Part shown: positions 48,290 through 63,700 of the stretch, one piece after another | Layout: the number at the start of each line of letters is the position of its first letter | Position numbering within the stretch: the first letter of the stretch is position 1 | DNA from: Linanthus parryae | Taxonomy: Eukaryota > Streptophyta > Magnoliopsida > Ericales > Polemoniaceae | Assembly (NCBI GenBank): GCA_023055425.1 | Contig: JALGPY010000014.1 | Location: forward strand, 560,501-624,500 | Reading direction: 5' to 3' | Length of the DNA stretch: 64,000 nucleotides | The notes under the pieces: generated by a model | Seen by the model: the letters and a program-made list of their open reading frames with translations, nothing else | Database searches by the model: none | What the model was told of the DNA's origin: nothing | Program-made: the position numbers and the translations under genes

Positions 48290-49971
48290 AGGAAAAACGC
48301 GCTATGTTTGTGCAATAGTTTGGATGATAGAAAGACATATTGTTCGTATGAATATAGTTATCAACCGTCCCACAACTTCACGTGTGTAATATACAAAATA
48401 AGAAGCATTAATTTTAATATAGCTATGATAGAGGTACTGTTGTAAGCACATTGCACCCTGCAAATTCAATCTACAGATGCTTGGTGTTTGATATGTTGTT
48501 ACCGTTTCCTGTATGGACGTGTTTTCTTTTCATGTTTTTATAAAAAAAATAGTAGTTCATGAAAAAAAAATCTACGAAATTTTAGGACTTTTGAATCTCT
48601 CCTGGGACATCAGAAATCTCCAATATTTCCAAGCCTCTTCTCATCTTTCTCGATTCTGCAGTCATTCCTAATGTTTTGTACCGCGATAATAGTACACCAA
48701 CAACCACGCCGCTACACCTTTAGCATTTTCATCAACCTATTACAGAAACATGTATCAACCTACTACAGAAACATTTTAAATATACGTAGTATTCAATATC
48801 AGGTTATTTCCTCAAAAAAATAAAAAAATGTCAGGTTATATTTGTTAAGACTTGGGGGTAATTGGCTATTCGACTCCTTTTTCACACCCACCTAATAGAT
48901 TTTTTTTTTCAACCCACCCACCTAATAGATTGCACTAGTTATTTTTAACCGTAAATATATGAAATCACATGTATTTAAACATATCTTTATACCGCTTCTC
49001 CTCTTATACTTTGATCAAACAAAGATTCCAATCATGACAAACATAACGTTTTTTCTTGAGAAAAAGCAATATAAATTAAAGCATATATCGGCTATATGTC
49101 TGAAAATTACCTGCAGTTTATCTTCTCTTTAGAAACTTATTTGGAAGATTCTCTCTCTAAAACACTTTCCTCTCAAACCCAAACCCTAGCAGTGTCTCCC
49201 CCTCGGGCAGCGGTTCCCACACAAAGCTGCTGTCGGGAACCACCTAGTCGCTACCTCATCGTTCTCGTTTAGATGCTTGACTCTGCCTCGCCGCCTCCTC
49301 TAGATGCTCCCTGCCGGATTCCTCCAAGGGCCTTGCCCCGACCGGTTCTCAACAATCCAGGCGCGCTGCTGGGCTTCCGGTAAATCGAAATCGATGTCTC
49401 TCTTTGATTTTATGAGAAGGAAGAGCTGAGAAAGAGTGGTATTATTATTACTATACCATTGTTGTCCAAAAATTACATAAACAAACAAGTTCAATTAAAA
49501 CATTTACAATTAACACGTTGTAGACATAGTGCATGTTTGTTCTAATTGGATTAAAATCGGTCTCTTTTCAACAAACTTGTTTGTTATGCCTGCAGATTTT
49601 AATCTGATAATCTGCAGATTAAAATAATCTCTTTGCAATTGTAGAATATCTAAAATTGGGGATTATACATCTTAAAATCTCTAAAAATATAATTTATATT
49701 ATTTTTATATTAGCATAATAACAGTGAGTTATAAATATGTGTATTCAATAGCTTGATTTTAGAGCTTTTTAAATTTTGTTAAATGGATCAAGTTAGTCAT
49801 CTATAATTTCAACTCATACCAAACAGATTGAGATTATCAGTTAAGTTGAATTTTCTTTTCAGATTATTTTCAGTTGATTATTGAGATTTTCAGCTGGTAT
49901 CAAACAGGCTCTATAGTGACTCACATGGATTTACTCTTCGAAAATTCATTCAGTGCAAATGAATTATGATA
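48290..49971. other. Spacer between the two aleurain genes
   Basis: The 3' flank of the left unit runs to about 48560. A GC-rich patch at about 49190-49380 (CAAACCCTAGCAGTG... CGCCGCCTCC) looks like a fragment of a gene or retroelement leader, but no frame is convincing. A 400-bp block (about 49520-49920) has possible MITE ends: GTGCATGTTTGTTC on the left, and ATCAAACAGGCTCTA on the right. Confidence 0.5.
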
Positions 49972-53290
<3,319 letters not shown>

Positions 53291-54770
53291 AAAACATTAG
53301 TCGTAGTGAATGAGCACATTGGCAGTGGTAGATGCTTTGTTCATAAGATAGCTAGTTAGTTTCTTGCAACTCTTGGCCAAAATATTTTGATCCTCATTCC
53401 CTTGCACTGATCGAATGTCCAGACATTGAACTACAATGAAATAATGAGAGTATCATCTGGAATTGAGATATTTTTTTTCCTTAACTGGTACTACTAGTAG
53501 ATACGTCGTTCACTCTCGTCTGTCATTTCGTACTTGCCTCTTGGAGTGTGAATTCTGATTTGTAGATTGTATGGTCCTGTTGGTGTTCAAATCACAAGTC
53601 TTTTCTTTTGGAAAATCACAAAAACAAGCCTTAATAATGTAGAATATTTTTCTTTAAGCAAACATGTTGATTTAAACAGTCATAAACACATTGATTTGAA
53701 CATTTCATTTTTTCAATTGCATCTAGCTTAAAAACTATTACCAAACGATTTTCTTTAGATTGTAATATGATTTAAAAACATTACTGCACACATTGGTTTA
53801 AATCCAAAAAATAACCCATAACCTAAAATTCATTTTTTCACCAAAAGCCATCATAACCAAACTCACTCCCTACCGGCGTTTTTCACAAGCTCTTACGCAT
53901 AATGAGCGAGCTCGTACCTTAAATAACTTTTAGAAGCGACCTTGAGGCGAACATTTTCTCACAGGAGCCAAGACAATTCGTCCCGACTCAGCCTGTTTGC
54001 TACCCTAATCACCGCGGCAGGCGAGGGTTCATTCTTTTCACACACACACACACACATATATCATTGCAAGATTCATTCATAGCGAAGTCCAAAGTATATG
54101 AGCGAGGTTTCGACAAAACAAGAAAAACGCGATACAAACTATGAACATGTACAGAACGGCAATATGTAGATGACTACAACGAAACTAGCACATAGACGCG
54201 ATACTAACGAGATAGACATAATACAGACTCGAGACGCGATACTAACGAGATAGACATAATACAGAATCCATAGTACTGTCTGTTTCTTCTCTATCTTTCA
54301 ATGTTGACTTTTTCATCCGTAATTATGTCAGTTTGACCCAGTAATTTGGATAAGAAAACGATGTAATTTTTTCAGTAATTTTTTATAGTATTGTATATTA
54401 AAATTTACTGTACAACACTATGAAAATTATCAAAAAAAAAATTGGGTTGTATTGTTATTCAAATAATCAGAGTTACGATAGGCTCGTGCATATGGGCCTT
54501 CTTTTATGTTTTCTTTCTTTGTAGAAACCGAAGTTGGAAGCTCTTTCCGTCTCCAAAGAAGCAGAGAACGACGACGATCCTCTCTCCAGCTTCAAACTCT
54601 CTATCTCTCTCGCCAGATTTCAATTAGTCTTCTGCCAGTTCCTCTCTCTCTCTCTTTAATCTCAAATTATAGGGTTAGTGAATTGGGCGAAGATACAGCA
54701 GATCCATAGCACCCTTCCACGAAATCGAAGTTAAAATTGATGAGGCAACAGTGATTTCACTGAGAAGAAG
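53291..54770. other. Region between aleurain copy 2 and the FIP1-like gene
   Basis: No gene seen until the FIP1-like leader (about 54500-54770, with CT-rich tracts at about 54596-54655). It contains a (CA)n run (about 54038-54056), a 38-bp direct repeat (AGACGCGATACTAACGAGAT from 54194 and again from 54232) and a decayed Stowaway-like copy (about 54283-54470). Confidence 0.55.
54283..54470. mobile_element. Decayed Stowaway-like MITE, one arm lost
   Basis: It shares in order with the MITE at 1491: GTTTCTTCTCT, TTGACTTTTT, GTAATTTGGAT, AAACGATGTAATTTTTT, and TTTACTGTACAACAC. The right terminal repeat is missing. Confidence 0.55.
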
Positions 54771-57700
54771 ATGTCGATAGACCGACACGGCTCTACCAAT
54801 GCCGTGCCTTCTGAAGATGACGCCCTGTAAGATACTACTCCATGCTTCGATCCTTTTTAATTGATACTATTACACACTTTTGATATGCATGTACATGATT
54901 GATGCTCATAACCCTAATTATTCAATGTTTGTCCATGGATAACCATTTCTGGGATTTAATAAAGCTTGATCATCAATTATGCCTACCTCTAGCAGACTAG
55001 CACTTCTGAGATAGAACTATAGATAGAACTATACGAGTACCCAGAGTTGTATCTAGTAGTAGTAGCATTTTGTTCCTTTTGAAACTCTACTATGTGCCTT
55101 TTTCAGGCAAATGGGTTTACTTCGGTTTCCATTTTGGGGGTTCTACATAATAATGATTGGTTATTGAGCAGCAATTTGAGCATTCAAGTGGTGCTCATTA
55201 ATTATTACTGTAATTTGAACTACGTTACTTGACCATGCTTTGCTGTGGGTATACATGGAATGTGCACTTCTCAGTTTGCACTCCTTTGTTTTGATTTGTA
55301 GCATAGGGAATTCAGACACCAAAAGGTTGTCAGACCCACTAGTAAAAGATGGGAAGAAGTAGAGCTTCATAAACCCAGACAAAGGATCTTGAAGTTGAGA
55401 CCAAGTGAAAGAAACTGAAAATGTCTTGATACCACCTCAATGCCATGTTTGGTTCACCCGAGTAATGGGAGCTTCTAGTGGGTTGATCATATGGAACTTG
55501 GATCTGATGATGTTATGTTTGAGATTCTGTGGAATTAGTACCGGGTTGTGCTAGTTGCCCTCGAACCCCCCTCTTTGGAAGGGACTAAATAGGGGATGCG
55601 TGAGGCGTAGGATTGTTGGGTTCTTTACTGTGATCATTAGACTCTGGTTGGGCAATCTACAGCCTAGTATTAGAGACACCCTGTAAATTGAATTTGTAAA
55701 CCCACAATTCATATCCAATGCGTCACTCCAACTTGCGTGAACAATCTGACAAACATTCCCAATAATATGTATTTAGTATTTTGCCGAGTTTATGCATTTT
55801 GTATATCTTTAGTTTGTAGACTGACATACTGTAGACTGATAACTCTCTTTCATAAACTATTCCACCCTTTTCTCATTTCACATTGGATTAATGTATCAGG
55901 ACAGCAACATTCAGCACTTGCACGGCAATCACATGGCCAAAATGGGATTCTGTATATCTGTTAGACGTCACTCAACATTATTCTACTTCAGTTTCTTTTA
56001 AGTTCAACTAGGCACATAGCTGAGTCAGATGCAAGCATGGGACTGGGTGTTGGGCAAGTAAGAAAAAAATTGATAAAAATGTAAGTGTAGATAATGAGAA
56101 TGCTAAGGTGGATGAGTGGTTTGACTAGGAAAGATTGTGTTCACAATGGCACAGTTAGAAAGAATATAGACTTTGCAGTTTGCACCGATAGAAGACAAAA
56201 TGAAAGAGAGCGTTTGAGATGGTTTGTCATGTATATCGTAGGCCCTTGCATACATCAATTAGGGGAAGCGATATGGTCCAGATCGACGGTGGTAGATGAG
56301 AGAGAGGCCAAGATAAACCTGGATAGAGACAATGAGACGAGACTTAGTGAATCTGAACTTAAGTGAGCAAATGGTATTGGACAGATGTAGCTGACCCCCT
56401 CCACCAAATTACTTTCATTGTTCTCTGATAATGGCTATTATGTCTCTTACATCTATCTCTACTCGCAATTTGAACGTGAAAACCCCGGCTTTAGTTTCAA
56501 ATACTAACTGAAACATACTGGTAATCATTTCGTTTAATGTAGGTTTCTCGACATACTGCATGAAGCTCCATTATTCGGTCAGCGGAAACCTACCAGCATT
56601 GGCGGGAGCATCCTGTTCTGTATTTTACTGGCAAGTATACTTTGATATCGAAGAAATTTCGATGTTTGCTTGGTTTAGCTTAGATTGATATAATGAAGTT
56701 TTGGTTTTATGGTTTCCGTTTGTCCAGGCAGGTTATGCGACTTTGGCTGTAGCTACTCCATGGATTTTTCATCCTGTACAAGCATTAATTTCACCATTGC
56801 TTTGCAGTTGTAATGTCATTATGCTCGTTTTCACAGGTTTTCTTCCTGAACATTCAGATTAAGCAGAGTTTCGTTTGCGTTTTGTCGTATCTAGTTATAT
56901 TACTTGTTTGTTTTAGATGTGGGTTTGCTGTTTCAGTTTGGTGCTTAATCGTTCAATTGTGTCAGTGCAGTTTTCTTTTGAATATCTCAGTCTATTTGGA
57001 ATCAAACCATGCTGATTTATGATTCCATTACTAGCAGTAGACGTTTAATAGCCTTATACATGTAACGTATAGACCTGGAAGATTTAAAATAGAGGATTAT
57101 GTGCAATTTTCATAAAAAGGCCCTAACTACTTTTTGTTCCCAATAGAGTGCCATGTAGCCGAAGCCCATATGGGTGGGAAAAAAGAACAAAAATAGCGTG
57201 ACCAGTAATACTTTTTGTTCCCAAAGGTCCTCAAAGCCCGTGCCCGGTGCCCAGACGAGTGGATGTGCTAAATCCTCTTCTTCGCTTCTATGTATGGCCT
57301 AAACCCCACTCAATCAAGTATCTTGGGGAGGTATAGTGAATCTATGATGTGTGGGCAGAAGTTTAGTGATACATCAAAGAGGTTGATGAGATCTAAAGGA
57401 GTTATAATTAGAGAGAGAACCGAGGTGGTCGTAGGCATGAAAGCATGGCGATTTGGTAGCTGGCTCTATCATAGATATCCGTGGGGATGGTAGCTGTTAC
57501 ACCCTTAAACTTTCTAGACGGAAGCGGCGCACCAAATTGGCAAATTGGTTCAGTGTGCACGCAGGCGGAGTTGGACAGTGTGATGGACGGATAGATGACA
57601 GTGTTATCGGCCTTGGCTTTGTACTTTGGCCTAACCTTGGCTCGGTTCCTTGGTTATATGGTTGCCTTGGATGCACGGTTGGCTCTGATCTTGCAGGGAT

Positions 57701-60700
57701 GTTCACTGCCTTGATGGTTTGCTGAACGTGCTGTTCTTAAACTGTTAGATTCGTGCCGGAAGGTCGTTGGAACGAGGATGAGTTCGCTTCTGAGTTCTTG
57801 ACCGGATTATTGGTCTGATGCACAGAACGGTCGCTGGACGACGCATCAGACTTGGTGCAAACGTGGTCGCCTTGTTTTGTGACCTGGCCTTGCTCGGTGC
57901 TTGGTCTAATCTTTGGAAGGTTGATGCACGAGTGCAACAAGAAGGCTGTGGAGTGGGAGACGGCCACTGGTCCGCTTTTGTCGAGCACAGATTCTGGTTC
58001 TGCCGTGCACGTTCGCTGCTTGGTTCACCCACTGTGCACGCTGACCGTTTGTGCTGGTTGTGTGGTGCAGTAATTCTGTCCCTGATGCTTGGTGGTTTGA
58101 CCGGTTGGTTTGGTGGCTTGCGGTCAGATGGAGGAAGTTATAGTCAGTTAGTTCTGTCAGGGCAGTTTTGTGCCTAATTGCCTAAGTAACCGCTTGTAAT
58201 TCTGACTATATAAGCCATTGTATATAAGTAACCTCGCTAAACGTAACGAAATTAATAAACGGCTGGACAAAGAATTGGTTTTGGCGCCGCACCGTGGTGC
58301 GAAAAATCGGTGGACAGATCCTGGCCCGGTGACAGTATCCATAGTTGTCAGAGTCTTATGATTCACGATTTGTATCCTACGATTCACCCACGAAACGATG
58401 TGAATCCCTTGGTGGATCTGAGTCTAAGAATGCTTTTGTGGCGGGTAGACCACTGTTGCCACAATTCACTCCTACCCCTGTGTATTGTGAATTGGATCAC
58501 GCGTTCTGAAACATGAAACACTAGCGCTCTAGATCGCTTAATTTGGCGATCCCAATTTTTTCCACTATTTTCACCTTAAGTATCTATATAGAAGGGGATA
58601 TTAAATTTAGATTTGCTAAGTTACATCTATTTCTAGTATATTGACTTTTTGATATTGCATTTTTAATTGAGCTGCTTTATACTTTATGATTTGCAAAAAA
58701 TGGTGATACTATTGTAAAGGTATCCAAAGAAGCCTACCCTTGGCGTGCCAAATTTCATAGGGTATGGTGTTCTGTGTTCGCGTTCCCGTTCCACGGACCG
58801 GAACGATCCACGTTCCAGGTAACTTAGGGGTAGACAGCAGCTTTGATGGCTAATGAATGTGTGGATAATAGGTTGTTGGGGGGGGGGGGGGGGGGGATCA
58901 GGAGTGATTTGCAAGTTTGACTTTGAGAATGTATATGATCACGTGAACTGGCACTTTCTGTTGTATCTGTCGGCTATGATAGGTTTCAGCCAGCGTTAGA
59001 TGGGATGGCTTCAATCTTGCATCTCTACTGCTAGACTTTCTATTCTGGTCAATGGTAATCCTAATATTTTTTCAACCATCTCGTGCGTTGAGGCAGGGGG
59101 GCCCTCTATCTCTTTTATTGCTCATCATCGTCATGGAGGCCTTGAGTGAGCTGTTAAGGAGGGGCATTGCAAGGAGGTTTCTTAAAAGGTTTTCAAGTGG
59201 GTCAGGAGGGAGGCAATCAAGTTCATATTTCCGTCTGTTGTTTGCCGATGACGCCTTGGTTTTGTGTGAGGCAAAAGCTAACAGTCTAGGTTATCTCTTA
59301 GGGGTTTTAGATTGTGGTGTGGCTTCAATCTTGCATCTCTACTGCTAGACTTTCTATTCTGGTCAATGGTAATCCTAATATTTTTCCAACCATCTTGTGC
59401 ATTGAGGCAGGGGGGGCCCTCTTTCTCTTTTATTGCTCATCATCGTCATGGAGGCCTTGAGTGAGCTGTTAAGGAGGGGCATTGCAAGGAGGTTTCTTAA
59501 ATGGTTTTTAAGTGGGTCAGGAGGGAGGCATTCAAGTTCATATTTCCATCTGTTGTTTGCCGATGACGCCTTGGTTTTGTGTGAGGCAAAAGCTAACAGT
59601 CTAGGTTATCTCTTAGGGGTTTTAGATTGTGGTGTCTGGGTTGAAGGTTAACGTTAGGAAATCTGAGGTGGTTCCTATTGGGGAAGTGCCTATGGTCAAT
59701 GAGTTTGCTAGCATAAGGTCTCAGGTTGCTCAGTTACCGTTTAAATATTTGGGGTTTCCTTTGGGGGCGAAGTACGAGGATACTAAGGTGCGGGATCAGG
59801 TCTTAGAGCGCTATCAGCGTAGACTGGAAAAGACAATATCTCTCCAAGGGTGGTAGACTTAATGTTATAAGTAGCACCTTGTCTAGCCTGTGCACTTATT
59901 TTGTCTTTTGTCTATATGCCAGTTTCTGTGGGTAGCGTTTGGAGAAAATTTAGCGTGATTTTTTGTGGGGTGGGGTGGAGAATGAATTTAAATATCGCTT
60001 GGTAGATTGGGATGCTGTTTGCCTGACCAATGGAGGATGGTGGTCTGGGCACCTGCTGTTTGACCGTTTTTAATAATTTCTCTTTTATGGAAGTGGTTGT
60101 GGATGTATGGTTTAGAGCGAGAAAGGCTTTGGAGGAGGGTTATTGATGCAAGGTTTGTGTCAGAGAGGTAGGGGTAGTGTTCGAAGGTACTGGTCCTTTT
60201 GGGTGTGGTTTATGGAAGGGTATTTGGGCAGGGTGGGAATGGTTTATGCATATTGTGCAGTTGAAGATCGGTACGGTGCAACATGTCTGCTTTGCCAGGA
60301 TTGGTGGGTGGGAGAGGAGTCCTTGTCACATCAGTTTCCATCGTTTATTGTCTAGTCCAGGATCTGTCATTTTTAGTTTATCTGTGTTTTGGAGGGGAAG
60401 AGGGTAATGCTAAAGGTGTAGGCGTGGTGTGGGATGTTCGGTTTAGGCGTGACTTGAAAATTGGTTTCGAAGTGGAACCCCTTGGATTCTTATATTTAGT
60501 GCCACTGAAGAATGTTTATGCAAGAGTATGGCAGTGTTACCAGCAATCGTTTATCCTAGCAGGAATGCCTTTGCAGCCGGGATTCCTGTTTTTGGTAGGC
60601 ACATCAGGTCTATCTGGAAGCTGAATATGTTAAAGCGGATTAAGTTGTGTAAAGGTGGTTTATTTGAATTTCGTTACGTACGTAACATACCATTATTCTC

Positions 60701-63700
60701 TGTCATTCATAAGTCGAATGGTGGTTCAAGAGGGTTGGTGGTCTAATTAGTTTGGGTGGTTTAGGTCAAGATGTAGCATTTGCTGTTCACCATCGATATT
60801 TCAATTTTGGATGGTGATTATTGTACATAGCTACACCTGTGGTCTGTTGAATTTGATGTCCCGACAGAATGAAATCTAAGGCAGTCACTATTGGAAAAAC
60901 CTTGGATATTGATGGTGTTATGGATGTGTTTGGACGTCATGTTGCTTTCATGAGGAACTGTCCTGTAGAATTTGTGTTGCATGTAGACTGATTTTTAACG
61001 TTTCCCATGTGGATGTTTATGTAGCTTCTTTTTTTGGGTATTGACTTATTGGCTGGTAGGTAGCCCCAGCCCCCAGGACAGTTTATGTTCTTTTGGTTGC
61101 AAGTGGTAGTCGGTAGACCCGGGACTAATTGGGTGGCCTGGGGTTCCTATTGGGAAGGCGACAGGCGGGCAAGATTTTTCGCTCCCAGGTTCTTATGGAT
61201 CATTTGGAGTATAAATTTGGTATCAAAATATGTTTTCTTCGCCAATTTTAAGAAGCTGACTCGATGAATTGGTAGGTGATACGGGTCAACGATATCAGTT
61301 AATTAGTTATTTATTTATTTGTTTATTTAAGTAATAATTAATTAGGTTAATTAAGTTAGTTAGTTAAATAGTGATCGGGCTTTCTTGTCTGGCCCGTAAG
61401 AGTCTAGGGTTAGGTTTTGTTTTCTCTATTTAAACAAGTTGCAGTGTTTGATTATTTTCATCGAATGAATTGATTATGAAAAGAAATCTTTATTCGGTCA
61501 ATTATTAGTTGTTAGGAAAAGCGCCGTAGGCTAAAAGCTACGTGGGAGTTTCATGATGCTATCTTCACATCTGTGCTTATTTTAACACCATGTTCTGCTA
61601 AAGGCCTTAGCTTCTATAGAATTTCGACCTCTAGGCCTTCTTTGGGTAAGGTATAAGAAAGAGGGGGCATGGCATTTACTGGAAGAGGTTGATTGTTGTG
61701 GGAAAAGGCAAGGTATGAAATTGTGCTTTTCAGTGCTTGTTAGGGCAGGATATGAGGCAAGATATGATGCAGAATACGCCGTAACCATGGTAATAACATA
61801 TCCTTCACTTCTCTGATTTGACTTGTACTACCTGATTATAGGCCAAATTTAAAGAGATGTATACAGGAGGTTAAGTTATACGTGTCCCATATCCCTTACC
61901 AAAACGTGGGATTTGAAACCTCATGTATAAATATCCTTATCCCCTTTTTCTCATATCTTACCCAAATGAGGCCTTAATAATTTCAGTTGAAGGAGCTACA
62001 TGAAGTACAAACCATTTGTTTATGAAGTCTTATTGGTGGTCAATCTGTATACTATAGGAGGGTTTTTTAGTCGATCGACTACCACCCAAATTTTGGTTAA
62101 GACCATTTGTTGACACGGGCAAAGCCGTAACAAAATCCATCGAGATGGAATCCCATTTCCATACTGGTATCTCCAAAGGTTGCAACATCCCTCCTGGTCT
62201 CTTGTGCTCGAATTTGACATTTTGACAAGTCAAACACCGAGATACAAAGTCCGCTACTTCCTTCTCCATACCCTTCCACCAAAAATTCTTCTTTAGATCC
62301 TTGTATAGCTCCCGAGCGGATTACTGTCCTAGCAACTTCGTCATCCCTACCACCGGATAAAAATGCTTAGCCTTGAAGGTGCTAAACCTTGCGGGGCACC
62401 TTCAAGGCTTAAGCATTTTTATTCGGTGATACGGATAAACAAGTTGCGGGAACAGTAATCCGCCCAGGTCGTCACAATTGTTATCAGGGCCAGGTTTGGT
62501 CCTGCAAGGGCTCCGTAGTGGTGCACCACCAGCCAAGGGGATACGTGACCTACATTGAGTTGTTGTGGATTAGATGTGTGGTATATAGTAAACCGAGCAG
62601 ATTACTGTCCCAGCTACTTCTTTATCCGTACCACCGGATAAAAATGCTAAAGCCTTGAAGGTGCTAGTAGTAGCCCGCAAGGTTTACTATATACCACACA
62701 TCTAATCCACAATAACTTGATGTGGGACTGGATATTACAGTCCGCCCACCTTATATACTCGACGCCCTCATCAATTGTGCCCAGTCACGTATCCCCTTCG
62801 CTGGCGGTGCACCGCTAAGGAGCCCTTGCGGGACCAAACCTGGCTATGATACCATTTGTAACAACCGGAGCGGATTACTTCCTAGCAAGTTCTTTATCCG
62901 GATAACAATGCTTATGCCTTGAAGGTGCTTGTAGTAACCCGCAAGGTTTACTATATACCACACATCTAATCCACAAGAACTCGATGTGGTACTATGCACT
63001 ATAGTTTGTTGTCTTCCCTTGGATTACTTTGGTTTGATTAAATCACAACCATACAATTATCACTCAAAGCCAACACTTTATGACACCTTTTAGCTCTCTC
63101 ATCTGATGATATTCCCTCCAGGGACGTGTTCATCTTCTAGTTACTTGCTTAACCAGTTTGATCTCTCTCTCTCTCTCCAACTTGTTTTCTCTGCGTCTGT
63201 AATTATTTGAAAAGGGTTATTAGAAAACATTATCTTATGAAGTATTTATAATTTTAGTGAACATGAATGTGAAAACCGCTGATTTTAAGGATCGGTATTC
63301 ACCGTACTCCATTTATGTTATATTACGAGCTTTAATGTTCTTAAGGAAATGCTCACTTTAGGTGTCGCAAATTAAGCAAGGCTGAAATTTCTATATTGTC
63401 AGTGCGAGTAATAACCATTTACCGAAAGGGAACTTGTTTGACGGAGATTCTTTTTCATTTTAGTATCTTGCAACTTGGTTATAGAATGAAGAAACTAGCT
63501 AGACTCACTCAATTTCCTTACTGGTTTAAGTGCGCTGCCTAAACAAGCTTCTTTTGAAGTTACTTTTTGAAGGCATGTTGTTTGGGTAGATTACACCGCC
63601 AAACTTTTACAAAATAGATTCTTGATTGGGGATTTAAGCAATTCCAGTTCTTAGCTGCAGAACTATTCATCTCACATGTTACTTTGGTTGTTTCCTGATA

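Larger units (their letters stand above)
44838..48560 (+). repeat. Left unit of the aleurain tandem duplication
   Basis: From CTACTAGTAATTTTGTA upstream of the first protease gene to about CATGTTT downstream of it, the sequence matches 49972-53290. Exons, splice sites, parts of introns and about 200 bp of promoter are shared, including GTACACCGCTCGCAC. The offset between the two ATGs is 5150 bp. Confidence 0.85.

Noticed and set aside
57453..58177. Overlapping frames of 90-119 codons on both strands at 57453-58177
   Set aside because: GC-richer, likely LTR-derived sequence; no conserved domain or codon pattern seen on either strand.
60283..60624. 113-codon frame near 60283
   Set aside because: It lies in the decayed LINE after its frameshift; treated as part of that remnant, not a gene.
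62316..62462. Hairpin considered as a microRNA precursor
   Set aside because: The palindrome is explained by two facing LTR pieces of a TRIM; arms are too perfect and repetitive, and no conserved microRNA sequence was recognised.
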